Position numbers and translations under genes: made by a program
Part shown: piece by piece, positions 36,063 to 43,182 of the stretch
Numbering within the stretch: position 1 is the stretch's first letter
How the letters are laid out: each line of letters begins with the position of its first letter
NCBI RefSeq assembly: GCF_003932785.1
Contig: NZ_RQYT01000006.1
Coordinates: 34,169 to 98,168 of the forward strand
Source of the DNA: Arachnia propionica
Lineage (GTDB): Bacteria > Actinomycetota > Actinomycetes > Propionibacteriales > Propionibacteriaceae
Reading direction: 5' to 3'
DNA length: 64,000 nt
The notes under the pieces: generated by a model
What the model saw: only the letters and a program-made list of their open reading frames with translations
Databases searched by the model: none
What the model was told of the DNA's origin: nothing

Positions 36063-36228
36063 GAGAGGGTGCGCGGATAGGGGGATCGTGACGAGGATCG
36101 TCATGGTGGCCTCTTGGCAAGGCGGACGACGAGGAGCGCACTGGATCGTGCGTTCGAGGAGGGCAACGCAGCCAGGGGGTCACCGGGGCGGCCGCAGTAG
36201 ATTTCGCCTATCCGCGCGCCCTCTAAGC
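36063..36228. mobile_element. MITE-like element, copy 1
   Basis: The 166-base segment has imperfect terminal inverted repeats: AGAGGGTGCGCGGATAGG at the left and, at the right (36207-36228), the complement of AGAGGGCGCGCGGATAGG. It has no credible gene. About 95 bases of its right half recur in inverse orientation at the right end of the window. No convincing target-site duplication is visible. A MITE or the remnant of an insertion-sequence end is the likely identity. Confidence 0.65.
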
Positions 36229-36229
36229 T
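36224..36229 (+). promoter_or_regulatory. -10 box of leaderless nif3 mRNA, supplied by the element end
   Basis: TAAGCT lies 6 bases before the ATG at 36236 and overlaps the outer end of the MITE-like element. No Shine-Dalgarno is visible. Confidence 0.5.
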
Positions 36230-36235
36230 GCTGCC

Positions 36236-37057
36236 ATGACTTCAACGCTGCGCGATGTCAGGGCCCTGCTGGATGAGACCTACCCTCCGGGGACGGCCGA
36301 GAGCTGGGACGCCGTCGGCCTGGTGTGTGGGGACCCGGAGCAGCAGGTGCGTTCGGCCCTGCTGGCGGTGGACCCCGTCGAGACGGTGGTGGACGAGGCG
36401 ATCGAGCTGGGCGTGGACCTGCTCATCGTCCATCATCCGCTGCTGCTGCGAGGGGTGCACAGCATCGCTGCCGACACGGCGAAGGGTCGGGTCCTGCACC
36501 GGCTCGTGCGGGCCGGGATCGCGCTGTACACGGCACACACGAATGCCGACGCCGCACGGGGTGGTGTCAATGACGCCCTGGCGGAGTTGATGGGGCTCAC
36601 CCGGCTGCGGCCGCTGCAGTCGGGTGACGACGACTGGGGCATCGGTCGGGTCGGCGAGCTGGAGGCTTCCTGCACGCTCCGTCAGCTGGCGGAGCGGCTG
36701 GCCGAGCGGCTGCCCGCCACGGCCCAGGGAATCCGGGTGAGCGGCCCGGCCGACGCGGAGGTCACGACGGTGGCGCTGTGCAGCGGGGCCGGCGACTCCC
36801 TCTTCGACGCGGTGCGCGCGAGCGCGGCCGATGTCTACGTCACGGCGGACCTGCGTCATCACCCGGCCAGCGAGGCCCGGGAGCACGTCGGCAACGGCCG
36901 CCCCTACCTCATCGACCTGTCCCACTGGGCCAGCGAATGGCCGTGGCTGGCACGCTGTGCGGAGGTGCTGCGTCCGCACCTGGCGGTCACCGTCTCCACG
37001 CGATGCACGGATCCCTGGACCTTCCGCGTACCGAGCCCTCACCGTCTTCGACGGTGA
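36236..37057 (+). CDS. NIF3-family dinuclear-metal protein
   Basis: The 273-residue cytosolic protein has the NIF3/YbgI metal ligands in LLIVHHPLLL (two His), LYTAHTNADAARGGVND (His, Asp) and, near the C-terminus, TADLRHHPASEAREH and DLSHWASEW. The family forms hexameric rings and some members are annotated as GTP cyclohydrolase type 2, but the reaction is disputed. The length is normal for the short form without the inserted PII-like domain. The MITE-like element directly abuts its start. Confidence 0.9.
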   Translation: MTSTLRDVRALLDETYPPGTAESWDAVGLVCGDPEQQVRSALLAVDPVETVVDEAIELGVDLLIVHHPLLLRGVHSIAADTAKGRVLHRLVRAGIALYTAHTNADAARGGVNDALAELMGLTRLRPLQSGDDDWGIGRVGELEASCTLRQLAERLAERLPATAQGIRVSGPADAEVTTVALCSGAGDSLFDAVRASAADVYVTADLRHHPASEAREHVGNGRPYLIDLSHWASEWPWLARCAEVLRPHLAVTVSTRCTDPWTFRVPSPHRLRR

Positions 37058-37116
37058 CCCCGTCGCAGCGGTCAGCCTCGGCCCACGCACGGCAGCATGC
37101 CCCGGCGGAAGCAGTT

Positions 37117-37146
37117 CGGGGCGTGACCCCGTGGGATCACGCCCCG
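37117..37146. terminator. Bidirectional terminator between nif3 and FMN-reductase genes
   Basis: CGGGGCGTGA (37117-37126) pairs perfectly with TCACGCCCCG (37137-37146) over a 10-base loop, between two convergent genes. No long T-run is present on either side. Confidence 0.65.
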
Positions 37147-37162
37147 AGCCCCGGAGGGCACC

Positions 37163-37717
37163 TCAGCGGGTGCGACTCCGCGAGGCCAGGGCGGCCACGA
37201 CAGCAACCACCCCGTCCTTGATCTCCGGGTTGCTGAGCGCCCCTGAATCGTCGAGTTGCTGATAGGCCCGGGCCACCGAGAAGGTCTCCTCGATCACCGT
37301 CGCCCCGGCCCGGGTGAGGATGCGCTGAGCATCTGCGATCGAGGAACGGGCACCACCTCCACCGGGGCTGGCCCCGACGACGGCGACGTTCTTGCCACGC
37401 AGCGGGTTGGTGGCGAAGGGGCGCGAGGCCCAGTCGATGACGTTCTTCAACTGCCCGGGCACGGAGCTGTTGTACTCCGGCGTGACGACGAGCACGGCGT
37501 CGGCAGCCTCAATCCGGGCCCACAGGGCCTTGACGGCCTCCGGAACCTGAGCCTCGTCGTCCTCGTCGAAGGGCGGGATGCCCTTGAGGTCCTCGAAGAT
37601 CTCGATCTCGGCCAGGTCGGCGGCTCCCTGCTGGGCGAGCAACGCCAGTTTCCGGTTCACCGAATCCTGCCGAAGGCTCCCCACCAGCGCGAGGACCCGC
37701 ACGCGGTTGTCACTCAT
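37163..37717 (-). CDS. NADPH-dependent FMN reductase
   Basis: The 184-residue flavodoxin-fold protein has LVGSLRQDSVNRKLA at the N-terminus (phosphate-binding loop), TPEYNSSVPGQLKNVIDW in the middle and a Gly-rich ASPGGGGA loop. These are the standard FMN-contact motifs of the family, which reduces FMN, quinones or chromate with NAD(P)H. The ATG at 37717 has AAAGGAG 6 bases upstream, so the long in-frame extension upstream is discarded. A near-palindrome 13 bases upstream may be an operator. Confidence 0.9.
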   Translation of the reverse strand: MSDNRVRVLALVGSLRQDSVNRKLALLAQQGAADLAEIEIFEDLKGIPPFDEDDEAQVPEAVKALWARIEAADAVLVVTPEYNSSVPGQLKNVIDWASRPFATNPLRGKNVAVVGASPGGGGARSSIADAQRILTRAGATVIEETFSVARAYQQLDDSGALSNPEIKDGVVAVVAALASRSRTR

Positions 37718-37729
37718 GTCCACTCCTTT

Positions 37730-37745
37730 GATTGAAATTACAACC
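37730..37745 (-). promoter_or_regulatory. AT-rich near-palindrome upstream of FMN reductase
   Basis: GATTGAAATTACAACC is an inverted repeat with 6 of 8 matching half-site positions, in an otherwise GC-rich region, just before the Shine-Dalgarno. It could bind a MarR/HxlR-type regulator. Confidence 0.35.
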
Positions 37746-37890
37746 AAGATAGCTGATAGCCCCAACGGCCGACGGGAGCGGCACGATCCGAAGCGAGTCC
37801 GTTCCCGTGACCTCCGGGCCACACCGGCCTTGCGGTCAGCCCACATCGCGACACCCTCCGCGACGCAGCCCAAGGTGCTCTCTGCTCCGT

Positions 37891-38031
37891 TGGTCGAGCC
37901 GGACCGCGAGCGTCAGCGAGTCGTCCGTGTCGAGACCTCTGGCACACGGTGCTGGAACTCGAGTTGAGCGGAGTCTCAAGGAGGTCTCGACACCGGCCCT
38001 CCGCAGGCTCCGGACCCGGTGTGAGCAGCGG
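37891..38031 (+). repeat. Dispersed repeat, copy A
   Basis: This 141-base unit runs from TGGTCGAGCCGGACCGCGAG to GTGTGAGCAGCGG and recurs in the same orientation at 39072-39213 with about a dozen differences. TGGTCGAG near the start and TCTCGACA later give a palindromic character like REP/PU elements. The surrounding 37718-38189 stretch has no gene that I can support. Confidence 0.8.
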
Positions 38032-38189
38032 ACACGTGTCGACCCGAGCCTGAACAGGGCGCGCGGATGGCTGCGCACGGGTTCGTCGGCGACGCGGGGT
38101 GAGTGCAGCTTTCGGATGCGTCGTCGAGTCGGTGAATCAGGCACTCGGCGCGACCGTGCGATGGCCTGCCGGAGCGTCGCTGCGCGGTG

Positions 38190-38774
38190 TCACTGACGCC
38201 CCATGGCTGCCAGGACTGTGACCAGGTCTCGTGTCACCTGCCGGGCCACCTGCTCATCGTGGTCCGGCAAGGACGGCTCCATGAACAGGTGGCCCTCGCC
38301 CGGGTACAGGTGGATGTGGAGGTTGTCGTGTCCGCGCTGCCACGACCGTGCCGCATCCAGGTCCCCGTCGCCCACGAAGAACGGGTCGCGGTCCATACCG
38401 AACACATCAACGGGGCAGTCCTGCGGCCAGGATCCCCGAAGCTGGCTCGGGTCGAAGAACGAGTGCAGGAGAACTCCCCCGGAGGCTCCGGGCCGGGTCT
38501 GGAGCAGGTGCTGGGCCGGGAGGACGCCCAACGAGAATCCGCCATAGACGACGTCGGTGGGCAATCCGGCGCACGCCTGTTCGGCTCGACGGAGCAGTTC
38601 CTCGTCGCCGAGCTGGTTGGCGTGGGCCAGACCGGGGCCGAGTTCGTCGAAGGTCCTGCCGTCGAACAGGTCCGGGGTCACCACGGACATCCCCTGTTCA
38701 CGGAGAGCACTGGCGAGCGCGGTCACACCTCGGGTCAGGCCGAGGACATGGTGAAACAGCACGATCGTGGTCAT
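38190..38774 (-). CDS. Dienelactone hydrolase-like alpha/beta hydrolase
   Basis: The 194-residue protein begins MTTIVLFHHVLGLTRGV and has the alpha/beta-hydrolase nucleophile elbow GGFSLG, a VFGMDRDPFF strand-loop that supplies the acid residue, and a GEGHLF His segment. It matches dienelactone hydrolase family proteins in size, but the nucleophile is Ser rather than the Cys of classical dienelactone hydrolase, so a general esterase is possible. The ATG at 38774 is chosen because it starts the first strand. It is isolated between two repeat-rich non-coding stretches. Confidence 0.78.
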   Translation of the reverse strand: MTTIVLFHHVLGLTRGVTALASALREQGMSVVTPDLFDGRTFDELGPGLAHANQLGDEELLRRAEQACAGLPTDVVYGGFSLGVLPAQHLLQTRPGASGGVLLHSFFDPSQLRGSWPQDCPVDVFGMDRDPFFVGDGDLDAARSWQRGHDNLHIHLYPGEGHLFMEPSLPDHDEQVARQVTRDLVTVLAAMGRQ

Positions 38775-39010
38775 GAACTCCACGCTAATGGCCATTGCGG
38801 ACGATCGCCATCGCCACTGCGATCCGGGGCCCAGCTACGCCCCAGCCCGGGAACATCGACTTCAGCCAGGGCGCGCGGATGGTCTCGCCACCACAGCGAG
38901 GCCCCGCACGCACTGGCATCGAGCAGACCGGCCAGCCACCAAGGACGATGCACTCGAGTAGTTCCACCACGGCCAATACTGAAGGTTTCATTCACGACCT
39001 TCTTTTCCGC

Positions 39011-39025
39011 TGGTCGAGCCGGACC
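39011..39025 (+). repeat. Dispersed repeat, fragment C
   Basis: TGGTCGAGCCGGACC repeats the first bases of copies A and B. The following CCCAAGGTGC is also found just left of copy A. Confidence 0.6.
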
Positions 39026-39071
39026 GGATCAACCCAAGGTGCAGCTCACCCAGAAAAGCTCACTCTCCCGC

Positions 39072-39213
39072 TGGTCGAGCCGGACCGCGAGCGTCAGCGA
39101 GTCGTCCGTGTCGAGACCTCTGGCACACGGTGCTGGAACTCAAGTTGAGCGGGAATCCCAAGGAGGTCTCGACAAGGGTCTGACGCAGGCTCCGGCCCCA
39201 GTGTGAGCAGCGG
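39072..39213 (+). repeat. Dispersed repeat, copy B
   Basis: This is the second full copy, 142 bases, direct relative to copy A. The first ~75 bases are nearly identical; the second half carries most of the differences. Confidence 0.8.
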
Positions 39214-39325
39214 CAAGCAGAACAGGATCACGCACATGCTGTCCGGGACAACCCGCGGCCCAGGGACCAACGCCGTGGGCTGAAGGACGACTGACGCGTA
39301 CCCTCTTGGCGACCAGAGAACCACC

Positions 39326-39355
39326 AGAGTGCGAAATTCGCACTCTAGAGTGCGA
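39326..39355. promoter_or_regulatory. Orphan palindromic operator with third half-site
   Basis: AGAGTGCGAA (39326-39335) and TTCGCACTCT (39337-39346) form a perfect 10-base inverted repeat around one A. A third half-site AGAGTGCGA follows at once (39347-39355). Such clusters are typical of binding sites for small autoregulatory HTH or antitoxin proteins, but no such gene is adjacent. The NACHT gene starts 337 bases downstream. Confidence 0.55.
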
Positions 39356-39692
39356 CAACCACGAAGGAGCTCAGGAGGACAGCCACAAGAGGTAGTCGAT
39401 CCGAAACTGGCGCTGCCATCAGCACCAGCTGTGGACAGACCCTGGCGTCCCCGACCGCCCTGGCTGAGGGTGAACGTGCAGCGAGCGACCCCGGTCCCGC
39501 CGCTCTCGTGACGCGTTCGAGGCAGTCAGGCATCCTCAGAACTACGCTGGCTCCCAGTGATCCTTGTCCCGCGGTCAACACGAAGTCGCAGTTCAGGCGA
39601 GAACCAGCGCCCACCCTGAACCTGCCATTAGCCTGAGCCTCGACAGGGAGCACTGACGACGCTACGCGGGTTCCGGTTGGGAGGTGGGGGTC

Positions 39693-42600
39693 ATGGCCTT
39701 GGTGAAGCGGTCCGAGTTGGTGACCGCGTTGGCCACAGTTGCGGTCAGCGCCCTGAGTGGCCCGTTGGGGCCGGTCGGCGTGACCGCCGCCAAGGAGTTG
39801 GTGAAGCTGCTCCAAGGAGCTTGGGCCAAGGGTTCGAAGGAGCGAGAGCTGCGGGATCGGGTCCAGGTCGCCATCACCGATTGGGCCAGGGGTGAAGGGC
39901 TCGACGAGGAGATCACCGAACGCGGTCTCGCCTGGGCGGTCCACTATGTCCAGGCGGCGGGCTGCCAGTACGACCTGATCGCTGAGGTGGATTTCGATCC
40001 GACGCGAGTCGCAGAGACCGTGCTCAAGCAGATCCGGCAACGCGACAGCTACTGGGGCACGGAGGACGAGCACGCCGTCGCGGAGCGCGCCATACGGGCC
40101 ACCTACTCCGTGATCTGTCCGGCCCTCAGGGCTGAGGGAGGCGTGATCCTGGCCGCGATCCATGCTGTCCGCCAGGAACTGCGCACCAGCTTCGACCAGC
40201 TGCGGAACGACCTGCTGGGCGTGGCGGACAGACAGGAACTGATCGCCTACCTCGAGGAGCAGATCCCCCTGTGGGATCTCTCCCCTTGGCTCAACGGCCG
40301 CAAACCCTCGCAACTGGAGCGGACGCTGGAGATCAAGCATGAACACACACGCATGTCTGCCGCGGAGGCCTTGGAGGGTGTGTCGCTGCTGACGGTGCTG
40401 GGCGGCCCCGGTTCGGGCAAGACCTGGCTGGCGCAGCGCCTCGTTCGCGAGGCCGCCGAGACCGCCCTGCTCCAACTGCGGGATCCGCGGGTGGAACCGA
40501 CCTCGGTTGAAATCCCCCTGTTCACCACTGTGGCGAGGTGGGCGGGACGGCACAGCACCGGCTTCGAAGGCTTGGTGGAGGCGGCACTCCCCGGCGAATC
40601 CAAGGGCAGGCTCCGCCGACTCGTCCTACGGCCAGGAACCCCGGTGCTGGCGGTGGCGGACTCCTTGGACGAGGGCGTCCCGACCAGCACCGCTAGGACT
40701 CTGCTCACCTCTTTGACACACCCAAGCGGGCGCAGGCTCGTGATCACGTCACGACCGGAGGCATGGCACAGCGCCGCCCCGAACCTCCGCAACGAAAAGG
40801 ACACCCGAGTCGGAACCCTCACCGAGCTGCGCTACCCCGAGGACGTTAACTCCTACGTGAGCGCATGGTTTGACCACGAGCCCTCCTTAGCGCAACACCT
40901 CATCCGGCAGTTGGAAGAAAGGCAGGAACTCCGCGCCACCGCGCCCAGCCCCCTGCTGTTGACCTTCTACTGCATGCTCACGGAGCAGCAACCAGGCGAC
41001 AAGCTACCACGCCGCACACGAGAGCTGTATTCCCGCATCATCGACCTCCTGTTCACCGGGCGATGGGCAAAGGACCCGGAACAAGGCATCGACTTGTCGG
41101 CTTGTCGCGCCACATTGCAACGGTGGGCCTGGGAGGGGGTCAAGGACGCAGTAACGTCCTTCGGACTGGGGGCGTGGCCCGACACCTTCACGACCGAACA
41201 AGAAGTGAACTTGCCTAGGGCCCTTGACCACGTGGCCCCCAAACAGCAGTACCCGGCCGAACACACGTTCACCCGAGACAGGGTCGAGCGTCGATTCCTG
41301 CACCGCACCCTGTGGGAACACCTGGTCGCTGAACACATCGCCACCCTCACACCCAAGGAGGCTGCCGAGGCACTGCTCCCCCACGTCTGGTTCGACCCAG
41401 ACTGGCAGGTCACAGTCCCCATGGCCATCGCCACTCACCCTGAACGCAGCAAGCTCGCGAAACGACTCTGGCGCCACCACAAGGACAACCCCTCACCGGT
41501 TCAGAAAGTCATCAGCACCCGCCTCGAAGAGCTTCTGCTTCAGGCGGCGGGACAAACCGACCCCGAGGACTGGACCGGAGAAAGCTGTGATCTCATCCAT
41601 GATCTACGAAAGCACCTCGCGATCCGACACCCGGATCTGATCACCGCTTCCGCCCAGTGGACCTCCTCGAACGCAGCTTGTGTTGAAACAATCCGCAACG
41701 CCATCACCGCCATCACCAACCCGTGGGGCCGCGGCCCGCTGATCGAAGCCCTGGTGAAACTCGACCCCACCAACACCGAAAAAGCCAAAGCCCGTGCACA
41801 CATCCTCGACACCCTCCCCACCGCCACCGACCCGTGGGACCTCGCCCGCCTCATCGAAGCCCTGGCGCAACTCGACCCCACCGAGGATCAACGAGCCCAA
41901 GCCCGCGCACACATCCTCGACACCCTCCCCACCACCAACCCGCGGGACCGCGCCCGGCTCATCGAAGCCCTGGTGCAACTCGCCCCCACCGAGAAGGAAC
42001 GAACCCACACCCGCACCCTCATCCTCGACACCCTCCCCACCACCAACCCGTGGACCCTCGCCCGCCTCATCGAAGCCCTGGCGCAACTCGACCCCACCGA
42101 GAAGGAACGAACCCAAGCCCGCGCACACATCCTCGACACCCTCCCCACCGCCACCGACCCGTGGACCCTCGCCCGCCTCATCGAAGCCCTGGCGCAACTC
42201 GACCCCACCGAGGATCAACGAGCCCAAGCCCGCGCACACATCCTCGACACCCTCCCCGCCGCCAGCGACCCGTGGGACCTCGACCGCCTCATCGAAGCCC
42301 TGGCGCAACTCGACCCCACCGACAATCAGCAAACCCAAACCCGCGCACACATCCTCGACACCCTCCCCACCGCCACCGACCCGTGGGACCTCGACCGCCT
42401 CATCGAAGCCCTGGCGCAACTCGCCCCCACCGAGATGGAACGAACCCAAGCCCGCGCACACATCCTCGACACCCTCCCCACCACCACCGACCCGTGGACC
42501 CTCGCCCGCCTCATCGAAGCCCTGGCGCAACTCGACCCCACCGAGGATCAACGAACCCACACCCTCACCTTCATCCTCGACACCCTCCCCACCACCACCG

Positions 42601-42938
42601 ACCCGTGGGACCACGCCCGCCTCATCAAAGCCCTGGTGCAACTCGACCCCACCGAGATGGAGCGAACCCACACCCGCACCTTCATCCTCGACACCCTCCC
42701 CACCACCACCCACCCGTCCATCCGTCACTTCCTCATCGAAGCCTTGGTGCAACTCGACCCCACCGAGGATCAACAAACCCACACCCGCACCCTCATCCTC
42801 GACACCCTTCACACCACAGATTTGAGCTCTGAGCAGATCCACGCTCTCTTGGCGTTTCTTCGTCGGATCACACCAGTCCGTGCTTGGCTGCGGGCCTTAC
42901 GGTCCATTGATGATGCTGATGAGCCTGAGCAACGTTGA
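39693..42938 (+). CDS. NACHT-type STAND NTPase with tandem helical repeats (NLR-like, probable anti-phage sensor)
   Basis: The 1081-residue protein has four parts. Residues 1-200 are helical, with a hydrophobic Ala/Gly/Val stretch near 11-35 and no recognised effector domain. Residues ~225-400 are a NACHT/P-loop ATPase: Walker A GGPGSGKT (237-244), an acidic Walker B VADSLDE (321-327) with the extra acidic residues typical of NACHT, and sensor-1 TSRP (352-355). Residues ~400-675 are a helical arm. Residues 677-1043 are ten 36-37 residue repeats, then a capping helix. This order of helical N-terminus, NACHT and repeat sensor is that of bacterial NLR-like defence proteins (bNACHT, Avs-like); the defence role is inferred. 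No partner gene is visible. The ATG at 39693 has GGAGG 8 bases upstream. Confidence 0.85.
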   Translation: MALVKRSELVTALATVAVSALSGPLGPVGVTAAKELVKLLQGAWAKGSKERELRDRVQVAITDWARGEGLDEEITERGLAWAVHYVQAAGCQYDLIAEVDFDPTRVAETVLKQIRQRDSYWGTEDEHAVAERAIRATYSVICPALRAEGGVILAAIHAVRQELRTSFDQLRNDLLGVADRQELIAYLEEQIPLWDLSPWLNGRKPSQLERTLEIKHEHTRMSAAEALEGVSLLTVLGGPGSGKTWLAQRLVREAAETALLQLRDPRVEPTSVEIPLFTTVARWAGRHSTGFEGLVEAALPGESKGRLRRLVLRPGTPVLAVADSLDEGVPTSTARTLLTSLTHPSGRRLVITSRPEAWHSAAPNLRNEKDTRVGTLTELRYPEDVNSYVSAWFDHEPSLAQHLIRQLEERQELRATAPSPLLLTFYCMLTEQQPGDKLPRRTRELYSRIIDLLFTGRWAKDPEQGIDLSACRATLQRWAWEGVKDAVTSFGLGAWPDTFTTEQEVNLPRALDHVAPKQQYPAEHTFTRDRVERRFLHRTLWEHLVAEHIATLTPKEAAEALLPHVWFDPDWQVTVPMAIATHPERSKLAKRLWRHHKDNPSPVQKVISTRLEELLLQAAGQTDPEDWTGESCDLIHDLRKHLAIRHPDLITASAQWTSSNAACVETIRNAITAITNPWGRGPLIEALVKLDPTNTEKAKARAHILDTLPTATDPWDLARLIEALAQLDPTEDQRAQARAHILDTLPTTNPRDRARLIEALVQLAPTEKERTHTRTLILDTLPTTNPWTLARLIEALAQLDPTEKERTQARAHILDTLPTATDPWTLARLIEALAQLDPTEDQRAQARAHILDTLPAASDPWDLDRLIEALAQLDPTDNQQTQTRAHILDTLPTATDPWDLDRLIEALAQLAPTEMERTQARAHILDTLPTTTDPWTLARLIEALAQLDPTEDQRTHTLTFILDTLPTTTDPWDHARLIKALVQLDPTEMERTHTRTFILDTLPTTTHPSIRHFLIEALVQLDPTEDQQTHTRTLILDTLHTTDLSSEQIHALLAFLRRITPVRAWLRALRSIDDADEPEQR
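41721..42821 (+). repeat. Ten tandem 108/111-base coding repeats in the NACHT gene
   Basis: Units begin at Pro codons 41721, 41832, 41940, 42048, 42159, 42270, 42381, 42492, 42603 and 42714. Lengths are 37,36,36,37,37,37,37,37,37,36 codons. The consensus has two helices, around LARLIEALAQLDPTE and AQARAHILDTLP, separated and joined by short loops. Middle units are almost identical at the DNA level. Variable positions lie mostly after the DPT turn (ED, KE, DN, ME) and at the PWx residue. Confidence 0.93.
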
Positions 42939-43075
42939 GCTAAGTTGGGAATACCGTCCGCATCGCAACGGGGTCCAGACTGACATCAGCGCCGATCCAA
43001 ACAGGGTGTCGCCATGTAAGCGGCTGCCGAGCCATTGAACATTCACCCTGTGGCGTTGAAAGCTGTGATTATCTG

Positions 43076-43148
43076 TGGAGCTAAGGGGATTCGAACCCCT
43101 GACCTCTTCCATGCCATGGAAGCGCGCTACCAACTGCGCCATAGCCCC
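43076..43148 (-). tRNA. tRNA-Ala (anticodon GGC)
   Basis: The minus strand folds into a full cloverleaf: acceptor GGGGCTA/TAGCTCC including the G3-U70 pair that marks alanine tRNAs, a D-arm GCGCAGTTGGTAGCGC, anticodon stem CTTCC/GGAAG around loop ATGGCAT (anticodon GGC), and T-arm GGGGTTCGAATCCCC. The discriminator is A; CCA is not encoded. It lies between the NACHT gene and hemL. Confidence 0.97.
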
Positions 43149-43182
43149 GCGAGCGCCTCCCATCGTAGCGGAGGCGCTCCCC

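Larger units (their letters stand above)
38775..39692. other. 918-base non-coding stretch upstream of the NACHT gene
   Basis: No credible gene is present. The stretch holds a 15-base repeat fragment (39011-39025), a full dispersed repeat (39072-39213) and a three-half-site palindrome (39326-39355). Short frames here lack codon bias and homology that I can recognise. The sequence between these items shows nothing notable. Confidence 0.6.

Noticed and set aside
39361..39692. Small gene between the palindrome and the NACHT gene as a second component
   Set aside because: Short frames here have no Shine-Dalgarno with a start codon, no codon bias and no recognisable domain.
41721..42821. Possible CRISPR or satellite array
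   Set aside because: The units are 108/111 bases, all multiples of three, without unique spacers, and lie within one open frame. They are protein repeats.
41604..42842. Long minus-strand open frame of Gly/Val-rich repeats, and two further plus-strand frames, across the NACHT repeat array
   Set aside because: They are other-frame readings of the tandem coding repeats; only the frame in continuity with the P-loop ATPase has a start, a Shine-Dalgarno and conserved domain structure.
42937..42944. GAGCTAAG just after the NACHT stop, shared with the tRNA-Ala 3' end, as an attachment-site duplication
   Set aside because: Only eight bases match, no integrase is present, and the copy overlaps the NACHT stop codon.
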